DNA from: Rhodospirillum sp. UBA1311
Lineage (GTDB): Bacteria > Pseudomonadota > Alphaproteobacteria > Rhodospirillales > Rhodospirillaceae
DNA: 64,000 nucleotides
Assembly: GCA_002307145.1 (NCBI GenBank)
Contig: DBTR01000033.1
Span: 1 to 64,000, forward strand
Reading direction: 5' to 3'
Position 1 is the first letter of the stretch; each line of letters begins with the position of its first letter. Of the stretch, positions 16,673 through 24,972 are shown in pieces. The notes beneath the pieces were generated by a model, which did not search any database, had not been told where the DNA came from, and worked only from the letters and a program-made list of their open reading frames with translations. A program made the position numbers and the translations under genes.

Positions 16673-17571
16673 GCGCGGACGCACGCACCCGCGCCACGTT
16701 GATCGGCGCAAGCACGGTCCTCACCTTCTCGTCCCTGGCGGTGCTGGCGGTGCTCACCGGGCCGGTGCCGCCCTTCCAGATGGTGGCGATGGCGTTCTCC
16801 ATCGCCTTCGTCATCGGCCTGATCCTGCCGCTTTCGCAGGGGCGCTCGCTCAAGCGGGTGTTCGTCCACCCCCCGAAGATCTGGGCGCTCGGCATCTACG
16901 GCCTGTTCGGCTACCACTTCGTCTACTTCACCGCGGTGCAGAACGCACCGCCGGTCGACGCGAACCTGATCAACTACCTCTGGCCATTGCTGATCGTGCT
17001 GTTCTCCGCCTTGCTGCCGGGCGAGCGCCTGCGCTGGTATCACCTCGGCGGCGCGGCCCTGGGCCTCGTCGGCTGCGCGATCCTGGTGCTGGGAGCGGAG
17101 CGCCAGCCCGGCGCAACCGGCTCGGCGCTGGGCTACGGCGCGGCTGCGGCGGCGGCGTTGATCTGGTCGAGCTATTCGGTGGCGAGCCGCCGCGTCGGGC
17201 ACGTTCCGACCGATGCGGTGGGCGGCTTCTGCGGGGCGACCGCCGTGCTGGCGGCGCTTTGCCATTTTGCGCTGGAACCGACGATATGGCCGAGCGGCCT
17301 CGGCTGGGTCGGCATCGTCGCGATGGGATTGGGCCCGGTGGGGATCGCATTCTTCACCTGGGACCACGGTTGCAAGCACGGCGACATCCGCGTGCTGGGC
17401 GCGCTCGCCTACCTCGCGCCGCTACTCTCCACCACCTGGATGATCGCCTTCGGCTACGGCAACGCGACGCCGAGGATCGGCGCCGCGTGCCTGTTGATCA
17501 TGGCCGGAGCGTGCCTTGCGACGCGTGACTTCTGGGCGCATCGGAAATCAGCCCCAAGTGCCGCGCCATAG
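16669..17571 (+). CDS. DMT-superfamily (EamA) exporter
   Basis: A 300-residue protein with about ten membrane helices in two EamA repeats. LINYLWPLLIVLFSALLPGE in the first half and TWDHGCKHGDIRVLGALAYL in the second are typical of the YddG-type branch, which exports aromatic amino acids and related compounds. The substrate here is not known. It overlaps the esterase gene by four bases. Its 3' end overlaps the convergent small membrane protein gene by 74 bases. Confidence 0.85.
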   Translation: MSADARTRATLIGASTVLTFSSLAVLAVLTGPVPPFQMVAMAFSIAFVIGLILPLSQGRSLKRVFVHPPKIWALGIYGLFGYHFVYFTAVQNAPPVDANLINYLWPLLIVLFSALLPGERLRWYHLGGAALGLVGCAILVLGAERQPGATGSALGYGAAAAAALIWSSYSVASRRVGHVPTDAVGGFCGATAVLAALCHFALEPTIWPSGLGWVGIVAMGLGPVGIAFFTWDHGCKHGDIRVLGALAYLAPLLSTTWMIAFGYGNATPRIGAACLLIMAGACLATRDFWAHRKSAPSAAP

Positions 17572-17782
17572 CCCGGGCATTGCAGGCGATATGGGCCACC
17601 ATCATCGCGGTGAACGCCCACCCGGCATAGAGATGTATGTCGCGAAGGGTGTGGCGAAGCGAGGCGATGCCGCCGCCGCGCCCGGCTCCGAAGATTCCGA
17701 GCCAGAGCCAGAACCCCGTCACCACCAGGATCAAACTCGCCGCCAGGATCAGCAGCGCCACGGGTCGTTTGTACATACCCAT
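17498..17782 (-). CDS. DUF4405-like small membrane protein, possible haem b binder
   Basis: A 94-residue protein with two predicted membrane helices: residues 7-30 and 50-70. The second holds RDIHLYAGWAFTAMMVAHIACNARAM, with two histidines about 14 residues apart, the pattern of the DUF4405/cytochrome-b561-like two-histidine haem motif. A further histidine lies just before it. The RBS is strong (GGGAGGGAAG before the ATG). Its 3' end runs 74 bases into the end of the convergent exporter gene. It sits 55 bases after a small secreted protein in the same direction, probably one operon. Confidence 0.6.
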   Translation of the reverse strand: MGMYKRPVALLILAASLILVVTGFWLWLGIFGAGRGGGIASLRHTLRDIHLYAGWAFTAMMVAHIACNARAMARHLGLISDAPRSHASQGTLRP

Positions 17783-17837
17783 TCTTCCCTCCCCAAGCCT
17801 CGGCGCGCGGAAACCCGCGCGCCGCTCGTGGCTTCAA

Positions 17838-18227
17838 TCACTTCGGGCGCCCCAGCGGCATGCCGTTCTTGGCCAGTTCCATGGTTCGGGCCACGGTGCC
17901 GTCGGCATTGAGCAGCTGCACGCTGTAGCTCTTCGCCGTGCTTTCGCGGATCTCGCCGACCTTGAAGGTAGCGTCGTCGCCCATGCGGATCAGGTGCGCC
18001 TGGGTGATGATGCGAATCTGGTCGGCGGTGAGTTCGCGGTCGGGATCGAAGCGGCGACCGCCCATCCCCGGGCCACCGCGCCCCATCATCGCGCCCGGGG
18101 CCGGGCAGTCGATGCCCGGCTGCTGCGCCGTCGTGGTGTCCGAAGCGGCCCAGGCGGCTTCGCCGAGACCGAGACCGCCGACGCTGAGCGCGCCCAACAC
18201 CGTCATCGTTTTGAACATCGTGGTCAT
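17838..18227 (-). CDS. Small exported protein of unknown function
   Basis: A 129-residue protein with a clear signal peptide (MTTMFKTMTVLGALSVGGLG through about residue 28, AWAA). The start at 18227 is preceded by GAGGAAAG. The mature protein has a Met/Gly/Arg-rich stretch, GAMMGRGGPGMGGRRFD, then RELTADQIRIITQAHLIRMG. Two-component systems with small Met-rich periplasmic proteins often respond to metals, and an OmpR-type system is divergent here, but no family could be named. It could be a periplasmic metal-binding or accessory protein. Confidence 0.65.
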   Translation of the reverse strand: MTTMFKTMTVLGALSVGGLGLGEAAWAASDTTTAQQPGIDCPAPGAMMGRGGPGMGGRRFDPDRELTADQIRIITQAHLIRMGDDATFKVGEIRESTAKSYSVQLLNADGTVARTMELAKNGMPLGRPK

Positions 18228-18353
18228 GCTTTCCTCCTCGTGATCTTGGGGACGATGATCTCGTCCGATGAGGATGATTAAGCGCCCTCGAAGTCGCAGA
18301 AGTTCGCCGTCATCCGAGGAAAAGTGTCGCGGCGTGTGGCAAAGCCGGTAACT

Positions 18354-18368
18354 GATACAATTGGATAC
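18354..18368 (+). promoter_or_regulatory. Possible extended -10 promoter for the two-component system
   Basis: TGATACAAT (TACAAT at 18356-18361 with an upstream TG) resembles an extended -10 box, 76 bases before the response-regulator ATG. No good -35 is seen at the proper spacing, which extended -10 promoters tolerate. The evidence is weak. Confidence 0.35.
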
Positions 18369-18436
18369 GATTTTTTTCGACGGTTGCCGCATTGGCCACC
18401 TATTGTCTAATCGGCATCACTGCGCAGGCTGAACCG

Positions 18437-19186
18437 ATGAGCGACAAGACCCCCCACATTCTCGTGGTCGACGACAACGCCGAGATCCGCGACCTGTTGA
18501 GCAAATACCTGGTGCGCAACGGCCTGCGTGCGACCACCGCCGCGAGCGGCGCGGAGGCACGCAAGATCCTCGCCGCCGCCGCGATCGACCTGATCGTCCT
18601 CGATATCATGATGCCGGGCGAGGACGGCCTCTCGGTCTGCCGCCATGTCCGCGAAACCCGCGAGACGCCGATCATCCTTCTCACCGCCGTGGCCGAGGAC
18701 ACCGACCGGATCATCGGCCTCGAAATGGGCGCCGACGATTATCTCACCAAGCCGTTCAACCCGCGCGAACTCCTGGCGCGGATCAAGGCGGTGCTGCGTC
18801 GCGCCAACGCCCTGCCGCATGCGGCGGTGTCGGAAAGCCCGTCGGAAACCGTGGTCACCTTCGGCGAATGGCGGCTGCGCACCGACCGGCGCGAGCTTGA
18901 GGACACCTCGGGCAAGGTGATCTCGCTCTCCACCGCCGAGTTCGCGTTGTTGAAGGCGTTCACCGATCATCCCCGCATGGTGCTGTCGCGCGACCAGCTC
19001 CTCGACATCACCCAGGGCCGCGCCGCCAACGTCTTCGACCGCAGCATCGACAACCAGGTTTCCCGCCTGCGCAAGAAAATCGAGACCGACCCGAAGAACC
19101 CGAGCCTGATCAAGACGGTTTGGGGCGGCGGCTACATGCTCTCGACCGAGGTCGGGCGCGGCGGCGCCGAGCGACGGACGCCGTGA
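18437..19186 (+). CDS. OmpR-family response regulator
   Basis: A 249-residue DNA-binding regulator. The receiver has D12-D13, phosphoacceptor D56 (LIVLDIMMPGEDG), T83 and K105 (DYLTKPFNPREL). The C-terminal winged helix ends KNPSLIKTVWGGGYMLS, the normal OmpR/PhoB form. The ATG at 18437 gives MSDKTPHILVVDD; a TTG 45 bases earlier is also in frame but unneeded. The stop overlaps the kinase start. A small exported protein lies divergent, so it is a likely target. Confidence 0.93.
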   Translation: MSDKTPHILVVDDNAEIRDLLSKYLVRNGLRATTAASGAEARKILAAAAIDLIVLDIMMPGEDGLSVCRHVRETRETPIILLTAVAEDTDRIIGLEMGADDYLTKPFNPRELLARIKAVLRRANALPHAAVSESPSETVVTFGEWRLRTDRRELEDTSGKVISLSTAEFALLKAFTDHPRMVLSRDQLLDITQGRAANVFDRSIDNQVSRLRKKIETDPKNPSLIKTVWGGGYMLSTEVGRGGAERRTP

Positions 19187-20694
19187 TGCGCTTCCGCCGC
19201 CATCGCCTCTACCCCACCGGCCTCACCGGTCAATTGATGCTGCTGCTGCTCGCCGCGCTGGTGGTGGCGCAGGCGGTGGCGTTCCAGGTGGTCCACGACG
19301 AGCGCCAATTCGCCCAGCGCACGGTGTTCAAGTCGCAGGTGCTGGAGCGGATCGCCGCCGGCAGCCGCCTGATCCTCGAATCCCCCGCCGAACTCCGTCC
19401 GCAAATTCTCCGCGCGCTGCAAACCGAGGACCTGCGCTTCTGGATCGCCCCGACGCCGCTGCTCGTCACCAGCCCGGCCGACGAAGAATCGCTCCGCATC
19501 CAGCGCCGCCTCGCCAACCTCCTGAGCGAAGGCTACGGCGAACTGCGCCTGCGCATCCAGACCGAGCTGCCCGAGGCGCTCGCCGCACCCGCGCCGCGCG
19601 TCGCACCGCCGCCGCACCCGGAATTCGACGACGACCACGCGCCGCGCGGCGGCCGCGCCGGCTGGCGGCGCTGCATCGACGAAGGCACCGGCTTCGTCGA
19701 CATGGAGTGCGTGCGGCGCTGGCGCGCCCAGCGCCCGCCGGAGCAGCGCTATCCGTTCGTGATCGCCGCCGCCGCCTCGATGCGCCTGCCCGACGGCCTC
19801 TGGCTCAATGCCGAGACCAGCCTCGACATGCCGCCGCTGGCTTGGGGCTGGCCGCCGCTGCTCACCTTCGTCCTCTCCGCGCTCCTGATCGCTCTGGTCG
19901 CGGTATTCACCGTGCGCCGGATCACCCGGCCGCTCAACCGCCTCGCCGCCGCCGCCGAGCGCCTCGGGCGTGGCGAAGCGGTGGAGGACCTGCCCGAGAC
20001 CGGACCCGACCAATTCCGCGCCACCACCCGCGCCTTCAACCTGATGAACAAGCGGGTGCAGCGCTACGTTGCCGACCGGATGCGCTTCCTCGCGGCGGTG
20101 TCGCACGACCTGCGCACGCCGCTCACCTCGCTCCGCCTGCGCGCCGAGTTCATCGACGACGACGAAACCCGCACCCGGATGCTCGCGACCCTCGAAGAAA
20201 TGAACCAGATGGTCGACGCGGTCCTCGACTTCGTCCGCGAGGACACCAAGAACGAGGCCACCGACCGGGTCGATCTCGCCTCGCTGGTGGAGAGCGTCTG
20301 CGACGACTTCTCCGACCTCGGCCGCCCGGTCGAGCTGGAGCCGCCGCCCGCCCTGCCCGACGTCGTCTGCCGCCCGCTGTCGATCAAGCGCGCGCTGCGC
20401 AACCTCATCGACAACGCGGTGAAATACGGCACTCGCGCGCGGGTTTCGGTGGAGACCGCCGGACGCACCGTCACCATCCACGTCGACGACGACGGCCCCG
20501 GACTCTCGGAAAAGGACCTGGAGCGGATCTTCGACCCGTTCGTGCGGCTCGAAAGTTCGCGCAGCCGCGAGACCGGCGGCGTCGGACTCGGGCTCTCGAT
20601 CGCGCGCTCGATCGCACAAAGCCACGGCGGGCGGATCAGCGCCCATTGCCGCGCCGAGGGCGGCCTGCGAATGACCTTCGTCCTTCCTCTCTGA
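19186..20694 (+). CDS. Membrane sensor histidine kinase, EnvZ-like
   Basis: A 502-residue kinase. Membrane helices are at about residues 15-36 and 223-244, with a periplasmic domain of about 185 residues between them that contains a His/Asp/Arg-rich stretch (PEFDDDHAPRGGRAG) and a Cys pair. A HAMP domain follows (about 245-295), then H307 in FLAAVSHDLRTPLTSL, and the ATPase boxes NLIDNAVKYG, DDGPGLSEKDLERIFDPF and GVGLGLSIARSIAQSHGG. The ATG at 19186 overlaps the regulator stop. The signal is not known. The charged loop could bind a metal or cationic peptide. Confidence 0.92.
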   Translation: MRFRRHRLYPTGLTGQLMLLLLAALVVAQAVAFQVVHDERQFAQRTVFKSQVLERIAAGSRLILESPAELRPQILRALQTEDLRFWIAPTPLLVTSPADEESLRIQRRLANLLSEGYGELRLRIQTELPEALAAPAPRVAPPPHPEFDDDHAPRGGRAGWRRCIDEGTGFVDMECVRRWRAQRPPEQRYPFVIAAAASMRLPDGLWLNAETSLDMPPLAWGWPPLLTFVLSALLIALVAVFTVRRITRPLNRLAAAAERLGRGEAVEDLPETGPDQFRATTRAFNLMNKRVQRYVADRMRFLAAVSHDLRTPLTSLRLRAEFIDDDETRTRMLATLEEMNQMVDAVLDFVREDTKNEATDRVDLASLVESVCDDFSDLGRPVELEPPPALPDVVCRPLSIKRALRNLIDNAVKYGTRARVSVETAGRTVTIHVDDDGPGLSEKDLERIFDPFVRLESSRSRETGGVGLGLSIARSIAQSHGGRISAHCRAEGGLRMTFVLPL

Positions 20695-20761
20695 CCCGAA
20701 CGCCTTGAAGTAATGGGATTGGGTTCCTTCATTGGAGGGACCCCAACCGCACGAGGCCGTC

Positions 20762-21670
20762 ATGAACCCCGCCGATCTTCTCGACCCCGCCACCCTCGAA
20801 CGCGCCGTCGCCGCCGTCATCGCGATCGTCACCACCTACGGCCTCTCGGTGATCGGCGCGATCCTGATGCTGATTCTCGGCTGGGTCGCGGCTTCCTGGG
20901 TCGGGCATGCGATCTGGACCAGCCTCGGCCGGATCTCGCGCGTCGACGCGATGCTGCGCGGCTTCATCTCAAGCATGGTGAAGTATTTCATCCTCGCGGT
21001 GACGGTGATCGCGGTCCTCGGCCAGTTCGGCGTGCAGACGACGAGTTTCGTCGCGGTGATGGGCGCGGCGGGCCTCGCCATCGGCCTGGCGCTACAGGGC
21101 ACGCTCTCCAACCTCGCGGGCGGGGTGATGCTGCTGATCTTCCGGCCGTTCAAGGTCGGCGACTTCATCAACGGCGGCGGCCACATCGGCGCGGTCAAGA
21201 ACCTCACCCTGTTCACCACCGAACTCGCGACACCCGACAACGTGCTGCTGATCGTGCCCAACAGCGACCTCTGGGGCCACGCGATCACCAACTTCAGCAT
21301 CAACCCGACGCGCCGCTTCGACATCGCGATCGGCGTTTCGTACAGCGACGACCTCGAAAAGGCGCTCCAGGTGATGCGCGACACCTGCGAGGCCGAGGCG
21401 CGGGTGCTGAAGGACCCGGCACCCAACATCTACGTCGACAGCCTCGGCGACAACGCGGTCAACCTGGTGGCGCGGGTGTGGAGCCTGTCGAGCGATTTCT
21501 GGGCGCTGCGCTCCGACCTGACGCGGGATTTGAAGCTCGCCTTCGACAGGAACGGCCTCAGCATCCCCTATCCGCAGCGCGACCTGCATGTCTTCATCGA
21601 CAACGCGGCGGCAATTCCGGAGGACGTCCTCGCCAAGCTCAAGGACGCCAGGATCGCCGACGCACCCTGA
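20762..21670 (+). CDS. mscS: Small-conductance mechanosensitive channel, MscS family
   Basis: A 302-residue channel. Three membrane helices are visible, with the pore helix TM3 reading VMGAAGLAIGLALQGTLSNLAGGVMLLI, the Gly/Ala packing typical of MscS, followed by FRPFKVGDFINGGGHIGAV and the soluble beta domain. It opens under membrane tension and releases solutes during osmotic downshock. The ATG at 20762 is chosen over one at 20732 since it gives the family length. A terminator follows closely. Confidence 0.92.
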   Translation: MNPADLLDPATLERAVAAVIAIVTTYGLSVIGAILMLILGWVAASWVGHAIWTSLGRISRVDAMLRGFISSMVKYFILAVTVIAVLGQFGVQTTSFVAVMGAAGLAIGLALQGTLSNLAGGVMLLIFRPFKVGDFINGGGHIGAVKNLTLFTTELATPDNVLLIVPNSDLWGHAITNFSINPTRRFDIAIGVSYSDDLEKALQVMRDTCEAEARVLKDPAPNIYVDSLGDNAVNLVARVWSLSSDFWALRSDLTRDLKLAFDRNGLSIPYPQRDLHVFIDNAAAIPEDVLAKLKDARIADAP

Positions 21671-21685
21671 GCCGGACACGAAAAG

Positions 21686-21712
21686 GCCGCCGGGAAATCC
21701 CGGCGGCGCTTT
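21686..21712 (+). terminator. Rho-independent terminator after mscS
   Basis: A hairpin with 10-bp arms, GCCGCCGGGA at 21686-21695 and TCCCGGCGGC at 21698-21707, is preceded by AAAA and followed by GCTTTCG. It lies 15 bases after the mscS stop. The reverse strand also has a T run, so it may work for the convergent DUF6314 gene as well. Confidence 0.75.
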
Positions 21713-21730
21713 CGTCTCATCGCTTGTGGT

Positions 21731-22264
21731 TCAGATCGCGAGCGGCTTGATCCGGCGGTAGATCGAGCGCGAGACGTAATCCTTCTCCGGCCCGCAGACG
21801 GTGTAGGTGACGTCGAACTCGTCGGCGTCGTTGAAGCAGAACATCGCCTTATAGGTGTCTTTCAGGCAGTAGTGGGTGTCGCCCGAACACAGCGGCCAAT
21901 CGGCGGTGGGGTCGGACGGGAAGAGGATGTCGACGAAGTGGTTGCCGTGGTTCGGTCCGTCGGCGAACAGCACCTCGATCCGGTCCTCGTGCAGCACGTA
22001 GGTCTGCGCGCGTTCGCCGAGCATGGTGGTGCCGTTGTTCAGGACCAAGGTACCCTCTTCGGTGTAGTTGAGGGTCTTGGCGTCGGCGCGAACGAAGGTC
22101 GCGGTACCCTGGAAGTGGCCCTTTGGCGTGATTTCACGGTCGATCACCCAGGTTCCGATCAACAGGTCGAAGACCCGATCGGCGAGCGGCGGACGCTCCG
22201 CCGCAGGCGCGGCTGCCGAAGCGATCTCCGGGGACTCCTGGGTTTGTAGCAGAGCTTTCGTCAT
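21731..22264 (-). CDS. DUF6314-like lipocalin-type protein
   Basis: A 177-residue protein. Landmarks are DRVFDLLIGTWVIDREI, FQGTATFVRADAKTLNYTEEG, and a C-terminal CGPEKDYVSRSIYRR. This resembles DUF6314, a beta-barrel-like family found next to flavin monooxygenases; a ligand-binding or quality role is possible but unproven. Its start overlaps the monooxygenase stop (ATGA on the minus strand), so the two are coupled. Several histidines and cysteines (SGDTHYCLKDTYKAMFCF) sit in one strand region. Confidence 0.65.
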   Translation of the reverse strand: MTKALLQTQESPEIASAAAPAAERPPLADRVFDLLIGTWVIDREITPKGHFQGTATFVRADAKTLNYTEEGTLVLNNGTTMLGERAQTYVLHEDRIEVLFADGPNHGNHFVDILFPSDPTADWPLCSGDTHYCLKDTYKAMFCFNDADEFDVTYTVCGPEKDYVSRSIYRRIKPLAI

Positions 22265-23733
22265 GAATTGGCATCCAGTAAGGGAGCGGGGGTCGAGAGC
22301 ATCATCGTCCTCGCGAGTTGCGGCCGGGCATGCGGCCCGACCAGCCGGAAATTCGAAGCAACCAAAGGGCCTTCCTGCAAGCGCGCGACAACGTCGGCGA
22401 CTTCCGGCCCTTCCGGAAACACACCGATCTCGCGCGCGAAACCGTCGGCCAGTCGCACGTAGTCCCCGTGGGGGAACTGCGGGCGCGGTCGGCGATTGCG
22501 GATTGCACGTTCTATGTCGACACCCTTCTGCATCTCTGCAAGGGTCGGCGGCGGGATTTCTCCGGAGGCGATTCCGGCCACCCAGCGGCCCTGCAATTCC
22601 ATGATCGGGAAGTACGGTCCCCGATAATAGCCGACGAACGCAAGCCCCGGCAGCTTCGGATGGAACACCTGATGGTGCAGCAGCACCGGCTGGAGCTGGT
22701 CGCGCGGGTCGAATTCGATGGTATCGAGGATATCCTGGCTCAGGAACGGCAGCGACGACGAATATCCGGTGCACATCACCACCGCGTCGAGATCGGCGCG
22801 GGTGCCGTCGGAATAGATCACTCCCTTGTCGTCGAAGGCGAACGCCTTCGAGCGCTTGACCTTGATCCGGCTCGCGCCGACGAGGGCGAGGAAGTCGTCG
22901 GACGTCACCACCGTCATCGCGGCGGTGTTGATGTTGTCGAAGGCGAGATCGGGGCACACCGTCCCCGGGTCGCCGCCCAACTCGCGCAAGTAGGCGCGCG
23001 GCCGGGTCATCAAGGGATTGCCGGGCTCGCGAGTATAGAACACCAGGTCGGCGGGAAACAGCGGTGCGTCGGGCCAGGGCTTGACCCAGCGCGGCACGAA
23101 CCACATCGGATTGCGCAGGCCGACGGTGACTTCGGTGGCGAAGTCGACGATCTGCCCGGCGATCTCGGTGCCGGAGAACGCTGCGCCGATGATCAGCACC
23201 TTCTTGCCGGCGAAGTTCTCGCGGTTGACCTCCTCCGAATAGCAGTCGGCGGCGTGGTAGATCTTGCCCTGGAACGCGGGCAGTCCGTCGAACTCGGGCA
23301 CGAACGGCCGCGAGAATACGCCGCTCGCGACCACCACCCAATCGAACGCGCGGGTTTCGCGCACGCCCTCGTGGACGGTGGTGACGTTCCAGAGGTGCGG
23401 TCCGGCCGCCTCGACGCCCTCGACCGTGGTCGAGAGGCGGAGGTACCGCTGCAGGCGGAACTCCTCGACGTAGCCGCGCAGATAGTCGATCACCGTGCGC
23501 CGCATCGGAAAAATGTCGGTGCGCTGCGGCCAGGAATAGTCGGAGAAGGTGCAGCTGAATTTCGAGAGGTTGGTGCGGGCGTAGGACGACCAGGCCCCCC
23601 GTCCCGGCGCGCCCCACATGCCGCCGATGTCCGGCGCGCTGTCGAACACCACCGGCTCGATGCCCGCCTCGACGAAAGACTTGGCGGCGGCGAGTCCGCT
23701 GGGTCCGCTCCCGATCACAGCAACTGTCGGCAT
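22261..23733 (-). CDS. Flavin-containing monooxygenase (FMO-like)
   Basis: A 490-residue flavoprotein. The FAD site is VAVIGSGPSGLAAAKSF (about 4-20), and the second, NADPH, site is VLIIGAAFSGTEIAG. The FMO fingerprint FxGxxxHxxxY/F is seen as FQGKIYHAADCY, and a C-terminal TGYSSSLPF motif is present. Class B monooxygenases of this kind oxygenate N or S atoms, or carry out Baeyer-Villiger oxidation. The substrate cannot be read. It is coupled to a DUF6314 gene and is divergent from an acetyltransferase. Confidence 0.88.
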   Translation of the reverse strand: MPTVAVIGSGPSGLAAAKSFVEAGIEPVVFDSAPDIGGMWGAPGRGAWSSYARTNLSKFSCTFSDYSWPQRTDIFPMRRTVIDYLRGYVEEFRLQRYLRLSTTVEGVEAAGPHLWNVTTVHEGVRETRAFDWVVVASGVFSRPFVPEFDGLPAFQGKIYHAADCYSEEVNRENFAGKKVLIIGAAFSGTEIAGQIVDFATEVTVGLRNPMWFVPRWVKPWPDAPLFPADLVFYTREPGNPLMTRPRAYLRELGGDPGTVCPDLAFDNINTAAMTVVTSDDFLALVGASRIKVKRSKAFAFDDKGVIYSDGTRADLDAVVMCTGYSSSLPFLSQDILDTIEFDPRDQLQPVLLHHQVFHPKLPGLAFVGYYRGPYFPIMELQGRWVAGIASGEIPPPTLAEMQKGVDIERAIRNRRPRPQFPHGDYVRLADGFAREIGVFPEGPEVADVVARLQEGPLVASNFRLVGPHARPQLARTMMLSTPAPLLDANS

Positions 23734-23976
23734 GACATACTCTCACTCAAAAAACGGGACCAGACTTACGGATGGGAACACCGTCAGGTTGTGACGATAA
23801 TACCCTGACTTTCGTGATAAAGCGTACTGTTTTCAAGCTTGAGGACCGTAATCCAAGAGAAACGCGCGCGGACGGACCAAAACCAATAGTAAATCGCGAA
23901 GTACGTGCATTTCGACATTGACGGGAACGCTCCCTCCGGCGCTTAAACTGCCGACGAGGAACACGTGGAGAAACCA

Positions 23977-24408
23977 ATGACCTGGACGCTACGCCCGGCC
24001 GAACCTCGGGACGAAGACGCAGTCGTGGCGCTCTGGCGCGATTGCGAATTGGTAATTCCGGCAAACGACGCAGGTTCCGATTTCCGCCTCGCGCGGGGGC
24101 GAATCGGCTCGGAAATTTTTCTCGCGGTCGAGGGCGACGCGATCCTCGGCAGCGCGATGATCGGCCACGACGGCCATCGCGGCTGGATCTACTACCTCGC
24201 CACCACGCCCGCCCGGCGCGGCCAGGGCATCGCCCGCAGCCTGATCGCCCATGCGGAAGCCTGGATGATCGAACGCCGGATCCCGAAGCTGCACCTCATG
24301 GTGCGCAGCACCAACACCGGGGTGATCGGCCTTTACGAGACCCTTGGCTTCGCCGTCCATCCGGTGGCGATGATGCAGAAGGTGCTGCTGCCGGTTTCAG
24401 CCGAGTAG
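23977..24408 (+). CDS. GNAT-family N-acetyltransferase, YpeA-like
   Basis: A 143-residue GNAT protein. The acetyl-CoA site is RRGQGIARSLIAHAEAW, and a C-terminal LYETLGFAV motif is present. It matches the short YpeA-type branch, whose substrates are mostly unknown. The ATG at 23977 is preceded by GGAG. The 3' end overlaps the convergent LOG-like gene by 12 bases. Confidence 0.88.
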   Translation: MTWTLRPAEPRDEDAVVALWRDCELVIPANDAGSDFRLARGRIGSEIFLAVEGDAILGSAMIGHDGHRGWIYYLATTPARRGQGIARSLIAHAEAWMIERRIPKLHLMVRSTNTGVIGLYETLGFAVHPVAMMQKVLLPVSAE

Positions 24409-24972
24409 CCGCGCGGCCAGCGCCGCGTCGAGCTCGTCGACGTCGGCGAGCGCCTGCACGCCGTCCACCTTGGGCGGATCGCACAGCCCGAGCACGGTCT
24501 TGCCGAAGCGCAGGCCGAGCGCAACCTCGGAGAGGGTGCCGTAGCTGTCGCCGACGACGATCAAAACCGCCGCCGCGCAGGCGATGATCGCGTTGCGCGC
24601 TTCGCCGATGCCGGTGGCGATCGGCACGGTGATGTAGGGGTTGGCGAAGTCGGGATCGGGTTCGGGCAGCAGGCCGATGGTGAGACCGCCGGCGCCCACC
24701 GCGCCTTTTGCCGCCGCGCGCATCACTCCGCCGCGCCCGCCGCAGAGCACGGTGAAGCCCCATTCGCCGAGCTTCCGCCCCACCGCCTCGGCGACGAGAT
24801 TGCGGGCGTCGTCCTCCTCGCGCGGTCCGATCACCCCGATCGGTGCGCGCAACGGGTGGCCGCTGCGGGATTGCAGCCACTTCAGCGCCGTGCCTGCGTC
24901 GAGCGGCACCGCGCCGGGCGCTTCGGGATTGGTGAGGGCGTTGGCTATCGGGTCAAGCGCGTACATCGTCAT
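24397..24972 (-). CDS. LOG-like Rossmann protein, TIGR00725 family
   Basis: A 191-residue protein. It has VIGPREEDDARNLVAEAVG, LCGGRGGVMRAAAKGA, and a C-terminal GDSYGTLSEVALGL that takes the place of the PGGxGTxxE motif of the LOG/lysine-decarboxylase-like family. The leading glycine pair is replaced by GDS, so phosphoribohydrolase activity is uncertain. It is the last gene of the ABC importer operon and overlaps the permease gene by 20 bases, a good sign of shared function. Confidence 0.72.
   Translation of the reverse strand: MTMYALDPIANALTNPEAPGAVPLDAGTALKWLQSRSGHPLRAPIGVIGPREEDDARNLVAEAVGRKLGEWGFTVLCGGRGGVMRAAAKGAVGAGGLTIGLLPEPDPDFANPYITVPIATGIGEARNAIIACAAAVLIVVGDSYGTLSEVALGLRFGKTVLGLCDPPKVDGVQALADVDELDAALAARLLG

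Noticed and set aside
19132..20835. Long open frame opposite the sensor kinase
   Set aside because: Shadow; the kinase has all expected boxes on the plus strand.
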